A DNA stretch of 19,864 nt from CAYLZN01 sp964387935. GTDB taxonomy: Bacteria; Acidobacteriota; Vicinamibacteria; Vicinamibacterales; JAFNAJ01. The position numbers were made by a program, and so were the translations under genes. The stretch's first letter is position 1, and each line of letters opens with the position of its first letter. Below, piece after piece: positions 1 through 8,702 of this stretch. The DNA lies in NCBI GenBank assembly GCA_964387935.1, contig CAYLZN010000074.1, forward strand, positions 1-19,864, written 5' to 3'. The notes under the pieces were generated by a model. The model was not told the origin of the DNA. It saw only the letters and a list, made by a program, of their open reading frames with translations, and made no database searches.

Positions 1-594
1 ATGACCACCCACGCCCGCGGCGGCCTCTTCCTCGATCCCGACGCGCGCGCCATCGTCGACATCGGCGCGCTGCACACCCGCGCCGTGAAGATGGACGGCC
101 AGGCGCGCGTGCTCGGCTACCGCATGACGAGCCAGTGCGCGTCGGGCTCCGGGCAGTTCCTCGAGAACATCTCGCGATACCTGGGCGTCACGCTCGCCGA
201 GATCGGCACCCTGTCGAAGCAGGGAGACCGGCCCGAGACCTGCTCGTCGATCTGCGCGGTGCTGGCTGAAACCGACGTCATCAACATGGTGTCCCGCGGC
301 ATCGCGGTGCCGAACATCCTCAAGGGCATCCACAAGTCCATGGCCGGCCGGTACATCAAGTTGCTCATCTCGGCGGGCGTGCGCGATGTCGTGCTGGTCA
401 CCGGCGGCCTTGCGGCCGACGAGGGGTTGCTCGCCGCGCTCGAAGAGGCGGCCGCCGAGCAGAAGGTCACCCTCGACATCCGCAGCCACGCCCAATCGAG
501 TCTGGCCGGGGCGATCGGGGCCGCCCTCTGGGGCGCGTTCCGGGCGCGCAAGCTCGCGCAGCGCGGCCTGGCCCTGGGCGGGAACGCCGCGTGA
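1..594 (+). CDS. bcrD: ATP-dependent (class I) benzoyl-CoA reductase, subunit D; 5' end cut by window edge
   Basis: This is the C-terminal part (197 residues) of an ASKHA-fold ATPase subunit of the BadF/BadG/BcrA/BcrD family. In class I benzoyl-CoA reductase this subunit helps couple ATP hydrolysis to electron transfer from ferredoxin, reducing benzoyl-CoA to a cyclic diene in the cytoplasm. Visible family marks are the VDIGALH segment (residues 19-25), TSQCASGSGQF (43-53) and SSICAVLAETDVINM (82-96). C46 and C85 are the likely ligands of the [4Fe-4S] cluster shared by the two ATPase subunits. VTGGLA and GAIGAALWG follow near the C-terminus. Family members run about 280 residues and carry an N-terminal phosphate-binding DxG motif, which is absent here. 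The ATG at base 1 therefore corresponds to an internal methionine, and roughly 85 residues lie outside the window. The stop overlaps the next start (GTGA). The SQCASGSGQF and ICAVLAETDVINMVSRGI wording fits the BcrD/BadG branch better than general 2-hydroxyacyl-CoA dehydratase activators. Confidence 0.85.
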   Translation: MTTHARGGLFLDPDARAIVDIGALHTRAVKMDGQARVLGYRMTSQCASGSGQFLENISRYLGVTLAEIGTLSKQGDRPETCSSICAVLAETDVINMVSRGIAVPNILKGIHKSMAGRYIKLLISAGVRDVVLVTGGLAADEGLLAALEEAAAEQKVTLDIRSHAQSSLAGAIGAALWGAFRARKLAQRGLALGGNAA

Positions 595-1328
595 CCGCTT
601 CCACCTCGAACCCCTGGGGCCTGACGGGTCGGACCGCCCTCGTGGCGGGCGGCAGCGGCGGCATCGGTGCGGCGGTGGTGCTGGCCCTCGCGGACGCCGG
701 GGCGGAGGTGACCTCACTCGACCTGCCGGGCCGCCCGGCTCCGCCCGGTGCGCGGACCCTGCGCTGCGATCTGTCGGCCTCGAGCGAGGTCGAGGGCGCG
801 GTGACGGCGGCCGCCGGCGACGGGCGCCGCATCGACGTCCTCGTGCACTGCGTGGGCATCACGCGGGATGCGCTGCTCTCCCGGATGGACGATGGGGAGT
901 GGGCGGAGGTGCTGTCGACCAACCTCGGGTCGGCGTTCCGGCTGCTGCGCAGTGCCCTTCCGTTCCTGCGCGAGAGCGCCCAGGCGAGCGTCGTGCTCGT
1001 CTCGTCCATCAACGGCGAGCGCGGCAAGGCGGGGCAGGCCAACTACGCCGCAAGCAAGGCCGGCCTCAACGCGCTGGCCCGCACGGCCGCGCGGGAGTGG
1101 GGCCGTTTCGGGATCCGCGTCAACGTCGTCGCGCCCGGCTGGGTCGAGACGGCCATGACCATCGGGCTGCCGGCGGAGGTTCGTGAGCGGGCGCTGAACG
1201 AGACGGTCCTGAGACGCCTGGGACGCCCTGAAGACGTGGCCGGTGCCGTGCTGTTCCTGGCATCGGATCTGAGCCGCCACGTCACCGGCCAGGTGCTGCG
1301 CGTCGACGGGGGCCAGCTGATCGTCTGA
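591..1328 (+). CDS. Short-chain dehydrogenase/reductase (FabG-like), probably part of the aromatic-degradation operon
   Basis: A 245-residue classical SDR oxidoreductase using NAD(P)H. The Rossmann glycine motif is AGGSGGIG (residues 19-26), with Ala in place of the usual first Thr. The catalytic set is S139, Y152 and K156 (YAASK), and the C-terminal VTGQVLRVDGG is typical. VGITRDALLSRMDDGEW resembles 3-oxoacyl-ACP reductase (FabG). The GTG start at 591 overlaps the bcrD stop as GTGA, which points to translational coupling. By context it could oxidise a hydroxyacyl-CoA intermediate downstream of benzoyl-CoA reduction, as the SDR BadH does in Rhodopseudomonas palustris. The sequence looks more FabG-like than BadH-like, so the substrate is an inference from position only. 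Confidence 0.9.
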   Translation: MTASTSNPWGLTGRTALVAGGSGGIGAAVVLALADAGAEVTSLDLPGRPAPPGARTLRCDLSASSEVEGAVTAAAGDGRRIDVLVHCVGITRDALLSRMDDGEWAEVLSTNLGSAFRLLRSALPFLRESAQASVVLVSSINGERGKAGQANYAASKAGLNALARTAAREWGRFGIRVNVVAPGWVETAMTIGLPAEVRERALNETVLRRLGRPEDVAGAVLFLASDLSRHVTGQVLRVDGGQLIV

Positions 1329-1367
1329 GGTGACGCGGGGACCGCGTCCACACGTCGAGGAGACACG

Positions 1368-1844
1368 ATGCAAGACCTGCAGCCGGCACGCGATCGCGTC
1401 GTCGTGCGCAACCTGACGCCAGCCGATGCGGAAGCGCTGGTGGCCATCGACGCGCACATCATGGGCACACGCCGGGAGGAGTTCTTCCGGCTGAAGCTGC
1501 ACGAGGCGTTCGCCGACTCGGGTATCAAGGTGTCACTGGTCGCGGAACTGGACGGGGTGGTCGCTGGATTCCTCCTGGCCCGCGCCTACTACGGAGAGTT
1601 CGGGGTGACCGAGAAGGTGGCCGTCCTCGATGTCATCGGGGTGCACCCCGACTTCCGCGGGCAGCACGTGGGGGCGGCGCTCGTGGACCAGCTCCGCACC
1701 AACCTGCTGGGACTCGGCATCCGGACGCTCCAGACCGAGGTTTCCTGGACCAATCGCGACCTGATCGCGTTCTTCCAGCTCCAGGGCTTCGATCTCGCGC
1801 CGCGCCTCTGCCTCGAGCTGGATCTCGAGCGGACTCGAGTCTGA
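1368..1844 (+). CDS. GNAT-family N-acetyltransferase
   Basis: A 158-residue single-domain GNAT that should transfer acetyl from acetyl-CoA to an amine. Motif A covers VAVLDVIGVHPDFRG (residues 84-98), and the pyrophosphate-binding loop RGQHVGAAL (97-105) matches Q/RxxGxG/A. Motif B is seen as SWTNRDLIAFFQLQGF (126-141). The ATG is supported by GAGGAG at 1357-1362, five bases upstream. It sits 39 bases after the SDR and 15 before the Rrf2 gene, so all are probably cotranscribed. R. palustris has a GNAT, BadL, in its benzoate cluster that acetylates aminobenzoates to make a regulatory ligand. An analogous role here is only an inference, and generic small-molecule or ribosomal-protein acetylation cannot be excluded. 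Confidence 0.85.
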   Translation: MQDLQPARDRVVVRNLTPADAEALVAIDAHIMGTRREEFFRLKLHEAFADSGIKVSLVAELDGVVAGFLLARAYYGEFGVTEKVAVLDVIGVHPDFRGQHVGAALVDQLRTNLLGLGIRTLQTEVSWTNRDLIAFFQLQGFDLAPRLCLELDLERTRV

Positions 1845-1859
1845 CCAGGGATCGCCCGC

Positions 1860-2276
1860 GTGACCCTGTCGAAGTCCTCCTTGTATGCGCTCTACGCGGC
1901 CTTCGAGCTGGCCGTCGCGGAGGGGCAGCCGGTCCCGGTCGCCGACCTCGCCGAGCGCCACGGCATTCCACCGACCACGCTGGCGAAGGTGCTGCAGCAG
2001 CTCGTGCGCGCCGGGATCGCGGTCGGCGCGCGAGGGGTGGGGGGCGGCTATCGACTGGCGAGGCCGGCGTCCACCGTCTCCGTGCTCGACGTCATCAGCG
2101 TGTTCGAACGGCCCGGGGCGCCACGGGAGCCTCTGCCCGTGCGCGCGGCGTCGGGGCCGGCTCCGATCCCCGCGGGCGAGCGGCTGCAGGCGCTCTTCGA
2201 GGAGGTGGACGACCTCGTCCGCAGCACCTACGCGTCGGTGAGCCTCGAAACCCTGGCACGTGCCGGCGTGCGGTAG
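1860..2276 (+). CDS. Rrf2-family transcriptional regulator without cysteines (BadM-like by context)
   Basis: A 138-residue winged-helix regulator of the Rrf2 family, starting at GTG. The DNA-binding domain spans about residues 6-80, with the recognition region IPPTTLAKVLQQLVRAGI and the wing GARGVGGGYRLAR, the usual Rrf2 signature. IscR and NsrR carry three cysteines for an Fe-S cluster, but this protein has no cysteine at all, so it should not sense through a cluster. BadM of R. palustris, an Rrf2 repressor of benzoate genes, is the nearest functional precedent by context. The gene is the last of the + strand run and converges on the next gene with 35 bases between stops. It probably regulates its own operon, but no operator can be judged because the operon promoter lies outside the window. 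Confidence 0.85.
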   Translation: MTLSKSSLYALYAAFELAVAEGQPVPVADLAERHGIPPTTLAKVLQQLVRAGIAVGARGVGGGYRLARPASTVSVLDVISVFERPGAPREPLPVRAASGPAPIPAGERLQALFEEVDDLVRSTYASVSLETLARAGVR

Positions 2277-2311
2277 CACGACGCCGCGGCGGAGGGCCTC
2301 CCGCCCCTGCC

Positions 2312-2764
2312 CTACATCGTGCCCGGCTTCGGATGCGCGTAGAAGGTCTTGCCGACGATCTTCCACCCGTCCGGGAACTTGTAGAGCGACAGGTAGTCCG
2401 AGAACGTGTGGACGCCGTCGCGCCACAGCTCCACCTTGACGGTGGCGGCCGTGCCGGTGAGGTCGACCTGCGGGATCTCGTACTTCACGGCGAACTTCGG
2501 GGCGTTGGGATTGCCGGCGGCCTTTTCGATGCGCGCCGCCCACTCGTCGCGGGTGACCGCGCTCATCTTCCCGTCGGTGAGCACGAGCATCCGGAAGTCG
2601 GGATGGAAGCCCCGGCGCATGGCCGCCGCGTCAGGCTTCACGTGCACGCCGTTGACGTAGGCCTCGGTCACGACACGGATCACCTCGTCTCTGTCAGCAG
2701 CCGAGGCGCTCGGCGGCAGGACCGCGATCAGTGCGAATACGAGCGGAACGAACACGCGACGCAT
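2312..2764 (-). CDS. Secreted NTF2-like (SnoaL / lumazine-binding-like) protein
   Basis: A 150-residue protein with a clear Sec signal peptide: RR, a hydrophobic stretch, then PPSASA before about residue 23. The mature part has the pattern of a cone-shaped NTF2-like domain. A helix (REVI-type VTEAYVNGVHVKPDA) and FHPDFRMLVLTDGKMSAVTRDEW are followed by four strands, ending KVELWRDGVHTFSDYLSLYKFPDGWKIVGK. This is close in style to the putative lumazine-binding/SnoaL-like family seen in many periplasmic proteins. The start is supported by GGAGGAG two to three bases upstream of the ATG. It lies downstream of the S1-domain gene on the same strand with a 129-base gap. No catalytic residues can be assigned, and the function is unknown. 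Confidence 0.8.
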   Translation of the reverse strand: MRRVFVPLVFALIAVLPPSASAADRDEVIRVVTEAYVNGVHVKPDAAAMRRGFHPDFRMLVLTDGKMSAVTRDEWAARIEKAAGNPNAPKFAVKYEIPQVDLTGTAATVKVELWRDGVHTFSDYLSLYKFPDGWKIVGKTFYAHPKPGTM

Positions 2765-2893
2765 GGCTCCTCCAGTCGCACCAGTATCGCCGATCTGGCG
2801 CCGGCGCCGACGCCCCCGTGCTCCGGCGGGCGCCCGAGGGCCCTGCCATGACCATGACGGTTCGGTAGCCTGGCCGCCCGCCGCCAGCCGGTA

Positions 2894-4333
2894 TCACTTC
2901 CTCGGTGGCTTCAACGCCTCGCGTAGCTTGTCGGCCATGGACCCGAGTCCCTGTCGTGGCGTGACGCCGTCGCGAGCCGTGTAATCCCGGAGTTCCTCAG
3001 CCTCCTGGGCGGCCAGCGCCGCCTGTCGGCTCAGCCGGATCCGACGGCCGTCGGGATCCACCTCGAGGACGATGACCTCGACGTCGGCGCCCACCGGGAA
3101 CGCGGCCTCGAGGTCCGCTTCCCGGGCCACGCCCGTCTCGCTCAGCGGGATGAGCCCGGTGCGCCCCGGCGCGAGGAACACGAACACCCCGAACGACTCG
3201 CGGCGCTCGACCTTGCCGGTCACGCGGGCGCCCGCGACGATCTGCGTCGCGGCCCCGCCCGCGCCCGCAGCGCGCGAGGACCCTTCCGGCACCGGCGCCA
3301 GACCAATCCGCTTCTTGTCCGCCTCGATGGCGAGGATCTCGAACGGGCCCGACGCGCCAACCGGGGCGGACCTGGCCCACCCGCCCGGCTGTCCGGTCGG
3401 CGGAAACGCGGAGGCGTGCGCCAGTCCCTCGACGCCGGGCTCCAGTTCGACGAACGCGCCGAACTGCGCATGTCGCGTGATCCGTCCCGTCCACACCTGC
3501 CCGACGGCGTACCGGGTCGGCACGGTCGACCACGGATCGTCGGCGAGCTGCTTCAGCCCCAGGGCGATGCGGTGCGTCTGCTCGTCCACGCGCAGCACCT
3601 TGACGGTAATCTCGTCACCAGGCTTGACGATCGCCTGGATGTCCGGCACGCGGGACCAGGCCATCTCGGACACGTGCAGCAGTCCCTGCACCCCCGCGCC
3701 CAGGTCCACGAAGGCGCCGAACTCGACGACCGAGGTCACGTGGCCGGTGAGCACCGCGCCCGGCACCGCCGCCCGCCGTACGACGTCAGCACGCGCCTGC
3801 TGTTCCTCTTCCAAGAGCGCGCGCCGCGAGACAACAAGGCTGCGTCCGCCGTCCTTGTATTCGACGATTCGGAACGGGTAGACGCGGCCCACGTGCTCCG
3901 AGGCCTCCGAGTTCCGGCGGATGTCAATCTGCGACACCGGGCAGAACGCGCGCTGGCGGCCAACCCGCACCTCGAACCCGCCCTTGACCTCGCGCTCGAC
4001 CTTGCCCTCGACCGGCAGGCGGGCGTGGTAGGCGTCTTCGACCTGCCGGTCGCTGGCGGCGCTGCGTGCCAGGCGCCGCGACAGGGTCACGCCGCCCTCG
4101 GTTGACACCACGACCGCCTGGAGACGGTCGCCGACCTTGACCTCGAGCGCGCCGGCCTCGTCTCTCAGTTCGTCGACCTCGATCAGGGCCTCGCCCTTGC
4201 CACCCACGTCGACGAATGCCACTTCGGGACCGATGGCGACGACCTTCCCCTCGATCGTCTGGCCCCGCTCCACCCTCGTCGCCTTCAATGAGGCTTCGAA
4301 CAGCGCGGCGAACTCGTTGTCGGACTCGCTCAC
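2894..4333 (-). CDS. S1 RNA-binding repeat protein with five S1 domains (ribosomal protein S1-like)
   Basis: A 479-residue cytoplasmic protein built from five S1 (OB-fold) repeats, at about residues 23-86, 107-171, 191-261, 277-345 and 368-436. Repeat 3 is canonical (VVEFGAFVDLG, GLLHVSEMAW, VKVLRVD). Repeat 4 keeps QFGAFVELEPGVEGLAH but loses the usual HxSE continuation and carries a Pro/Gly-rich insert. Bacterial S1 proteins bind mRNA and help initiation. This one resembles the S1-like paralogues of acidobacteria and myxobacteria more than the main RpsA, so no symbol is given. The GTG start has GGGAGGAG at 4343-4336 just upstream, an unusually close and strong site. The acidic N-terminal 20 residues and the basic C-terminal tail (ADKLREALKPPRK) flank the repeats. 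Confidence 0.9.
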   Translation of the reverse strand: MSESDNEFAALFEASLKATRVERGQTIEGKVVAIGPEVAFVDVGGKGEALIEVDELRDEAGALEVKVGDRLQAVVVSTEGGVTLSRRLARSAASDRQVEDAYHARLPVEGKVEREVKGGFEVRVGRQRAFCPVSQIDIRRNSEASEHVGRVYPFRIVEYKDGGRSLVVSRRALLEEEQQARADVVRRAAVPGAVLTGHVTSVVEFGAFVDLGAGVQGLLHVSEMAWSRVPDIQAIVKPGDEITVKVLRVDEQTHRIALGLKQLADDPWSTVPTRYAVGQVWTGRITRHAQFGAFVELEPGVEGLAHASAFPPTGQPGGWARSAPVGASGPFEILAIEADKKRIGLAPVPEGSSRAAGAGGAATQIVAGARVTGKVERRESFGVFVFLAPGRTGLIPLSETGVAREADLEAAFPVGADVEVIVLEVDPDGRRIRLSRQAALAAQEAEELRDYTARDGVTPRQGLGSMADKLREALKPPRK

Positions 4334-4477
4334 GACTCCTCCCAGGACACGGCTGCAGCTTCTCGCATGAGGCCGCGGCAGTCAATGATGCCTCCGCCGG
4401 GGCGGGGCACCCGGCGCGCGGTGCGTGCGGCGAGCACCCCGCGGAACCCGCACCGCGCGGCATCCGTCTGGTGTGCC

Positions 4478-5380
4478 ATGGCCTGGATTCGCACGCGATG
4501 GCTCAGGCGCTCGGCCGTGCTGCTGGGGGGACTGACGGGGGCAGTGCTCCTGCGCCTCGCCCTCGAACCCAGGGAATCGCTGCGGCCAACGGCTGATCTC
4601 TCGCCAGCCGCGCGCGCACGCCTGCACGCGCAGGCCGAGGCCGCCACCCGGCCGGCCGACCTGGCCAGCTCCCTGGCTGCGGTCGACGTCCTGCTCGTCG
4701 GAGAGGATCATTTCTTCGAGGAGCCGCCACGCTACCTGACCCACCTGCTCGAGGCGCTGGCGCCGCGGCGGGTCACGCTGCTGCTCGAGCTGCCGGCCTG
4801 GACGCAGCCTCACGTCGAGACCTACGTGCAGACCGGCGCGTCAACGGCCTTCGACGCCGCGGTCCGCGACGGCGAAGCACTTCCGCTGGGGGAGATCCTG
4901 GCCTGGGCGCACGCTCACCGCGATCGCGTGTCGCAGGTCGTGGCGATGGACGAGAACCGCCCCCGGATCGTCCTCAACCGGGCCCTGCTGCGCGACACGA
5001 GGAACGACACCATGGCCCGCGCCATCGTCGCCGCCCAGCGGGAGCGGCCGTCGGATCTCGTGGTCGCCTACGGCGGCCAGATGCACATGCTGCTCGGCGG
5101 GCGATACCGCTACGACCGCGACGACCGCACGCCCGCCGGCGCGCGCGTGCTCCGCGCCGGGATCCCCAGGGCGCGCGTCAGGACTCTCCTGTTGTCCGGC
5201 GACGGCAGGGCGCCGATCTGCGAGGCCTGGACAGGGCCCGGCGTGCTCGCGATGTCGGAGCCAGTGGGCGCAGAGCCGTGGGTCTATTTCATCGACGAGG
5301 CGATCTTCGGTGCCAGCACCGCGCGTGAGTTGTTCGACGGGTTCGTGCACCTGGGCACCCTCACGCGCATCCCTCACTGA
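4478..5380 (+). CDS. Membrane-anchored ChaN/Tiki-superfamily protein (haem-binding/esterase-like fold)
   Basis: A 300-residue protein with one N-terminal membrane segment (about residues 12-28, after RTRWLRR), so it is probably anchored with the domain outside. Motifs fit the ChaN/TraB/EreA (Tiki) superfamily: VLLVGEDHFFEEP with E76 and H78, a conserved LLLELPAW with E104, then RDTRNDTMARAI and VVAYGGQMHMLLGG with H203. Members bind haem or act as esterases or proteases, and which of these applies here is unknown. An in-frame ATG at 4367 would add 37 Arg/Pro-rich residues. The internal ATG at 4478 was preferred because it places the membrane helix at the start and leaves 144 bases to the divergent S1 gene. 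Neither start has a good ribosome binding site. Confidence 0.75.
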   Translation: MAWIRTRWLRRSAVLLGGLTGAVLLRLALEPRESLRPTADLSPAARARLHAQAEAATRPADLASSLAAVDVLLVGEDHFFEEPPRYLTHLLEALAPRRVTLLLELPAWTQPHVETYVQTGASTAFDAAVRDGEALPLGEILAWAHAHRDRVSQVVAMDENRPRIVLNRALLRDTRNDTMARAIVAAQRERPSDLVVAYGGQMHMLLGGRYRYDRDDRTPAGARVLRAGIPRARVRTLLLSGDGRAPICEAWTGPGVLAMSEPVGAEPWVYFIDEAIFGASTARELFDGFVHLGTLTRIPH

Positions 5381-5476
5381 AGGCGAGCCACCGGCCGGGC
5401 GGCACTGCCCCGCCATCAAGGGGACCCTGTTGAAGGCGAAGCCCGCCAGCGGCGCAGGCGCTCCCCTGGCAGCCCG

Positions 5477-5505
5477 TTTACAGCGCGACCCGTGAGCGCT
5501 ACTCT
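5477..5505 (+). promoter_or_regulatory. Candidate sigma-70-type promoter for a leaderless kinase transcript
   Basis: TTTACA (5477-5482, five of six bases of TTGACA) is followed by exactly 17 bases and TACTCT (5500-5505, three of six bases of TATAAT). Only eight bases separate the -10 element from the ATG at 5514, so transcription would start at or within a couple of bases of the start codon. This matches the lack of any Shine-Dalgarno sequence there. The -10 match is weak, so this remains a candidate. Confidence 0.4.
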
Positions 5506-5513
5506 GGCCCCGC

Positions 5514-7955
<2,442 letters not shown>

Positions 7956-7997
7956 CGCGTCCGTCGTGTGCGACGACAACTTTGAGCGGGGCTCGAC

Positions 7998-8014
7998 CCG
8001 GGGCCCCACCCCGG
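7998..8014. other. Short all-GC hairpin downstream of the kinase gene
   Basis: CCGGGG (7998-8003), a five-base CCCCA loop and CCCCGG (8009-8014) form a perfect six-pair stem about 42 bases after the kinase stop. There is no T-run after it, so it is at best a weak or Rho-assisted terminator. In a sequence this GC-rich it may be chance. The rest of the 7956-8131 gap shows only a ten-base palindrome, AGTGGCCACT (8048-8057). Confidence 0.25.
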
Positions 8015-8117
8015 CAGGCCGCGTGGGCGCCAACCCGGCGGTCGGGCAGTGGCCACTCCCTTGCAGCACCACCGACCACCTGCCGCCGACGCCACGTCGC
8101 GCGCCGGCGGCCGCTTC

Positions 8118-8123
8118 AGGAGG
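8118..8123 (+). promoter_or_regulatory. Ribosome binding site fixing the start at 8132
   Basis: A perfect AGGAGG lies eight bases before ATG 8132. It rules out the longer in-frame start at 7982, whose extra 50 residues would also bury the signal peptide. Confidence 0.8.
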
Positions 8124-8131
8124 ACTCAGGC

Positions 8132-8635
8132 ATGAAGGTGCGCGCATTGATCGCCATGCTGTTGCTCGCTGGACTCCCCTCTCTCGCGCTCGCGCAGGAC
8201 GGAACCGGTGAGCCCCCGGCCGCCGAATTCCTCACATGGGTGACCTGTCCCGAGGGCGCTCACCAGGTCACGGTCTTCTCCGAAGGCACGGCCTGGAACC
8301 GCGGCATGAAGGCCGCGTGGCTGACCGTCTACAACCCGACCGGAGTCGAGCAGAACGTCTGGCTGCGCGTTTACGCGGACGGCAAGGAGGAGCCCCTGAA
8401 GCTGCATCAGCTCCTCGCCCCGCACGCCCGGCACGCCTGGCACATGAACTACGAGCTGCTCGGCCTCGAGAAGCCGCTCGACAGGAAGGAGATGAAGGAC
8501 TTCAACTTCGCGTCCGAGGTGTTCTTCGACACCGTCGGCGTGGCCAACATCGCCGTCTGGGAGCTGGGCAACGGTGTGCCCTTCTACGTGCGCGCGGCGT
8601 ACCTGAAGGGCACCGATCATTGCGTGAAGTGGTAA
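8132..8635 (+). CDS. Small secreted protein of unknown function
   Basis: A 167-residue protein with a textbook signal peptide (MKVRALIAMLLLAGLPSLALA, cleavage before QDG). The mature part of about 146 residues was not recognised. It has two cysteines, one early (LTWVTCPEG) and one four residues from the end (DHCVKW), which could form a disulfide joining both ends. Alternating hydrophobic stretches (AAWLTVYNPTG, NVWLRVYADG, VANIAVWELGNG, PFYVRAAYLKG) suggest a beta-sandwich, with a more charged helical insert in the middle (ELLGLEKPLDRKEMKD). The gene follows the kinase by 176 bases, with its own strong ribosome binding site, and ends at a heptamer array. Its place beside the kinase gives no firm clue to a role. 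Confidence 0.8.
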   Translation: MKVRALIAMLLLAGLPSLALAQDGTGEPPAAEFLTWVTCPEGAHQVTVFSEGTAWNRGMKAAWLTVYNPTGVEQNVWLRVYADGKEEPLKLHQLLAPHARHAWHMNYELLGLEKPLDRKEMKDFNFASEVFFDTVGVANIAVWELGNGVPFYVRAAYLKGTDHCVKW

Positions 8636-8642
8636 GCGTGCC

Positions 8643-8698
8643 CTGTGCCCTGTGCCCTGTGCCTTGAGCCCTGTGCCCTGTGCCTTGAGCCCTGTGCC
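8643..8698. repeat. Heptanucleotide tandem array 1, eight units of YTGWGCC
   Basis: Eight head-to-tail 7-base units on the + strand: CTGTGCC three times, TTGAGCC, CTGTGCC twice, TTGAGCC, CTGTGCC. The order CTGTGCC-CTGTGCC-TTGAGCC repeats, giving a 21-base higher-order period. The array fills the gap between two convergent stop codons (8635 and 8703). It is the same motif family as the array at 19181-19334. Confidence 0.95.
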
Positions 8699-8702
8699 TG
8701 CC

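Noticed and set aside
2277..2311. GGAGGGCCTCCC between convergent genes as a terminator
   Set aside because: The palindrome leaves no usable loop and has no T-run, so it is not a convincing intrinsic terminator.
4380..4385. TTGACT on the - strand upstream of the S1-domain gene as a -35 box
   Set aside because: No acceptable -10 hexamer occurs at 16-18 bases. A lone -35 match is not enough.
4367..4477. N-terminal extension of the ChaN/Tiki-like protein from ATG 4367
   Set aside because: The extra 37 residues are Arg/Pro-rich and would place the membrane anchor internally. ATG 4478 fits better, although no ribosome binding site decides it.
8643..8698. Heptamer arrays as a CRISPR array
   Set aside because: There are no spacers, the units are seven bases and directly abutting, and no cas genes are present.
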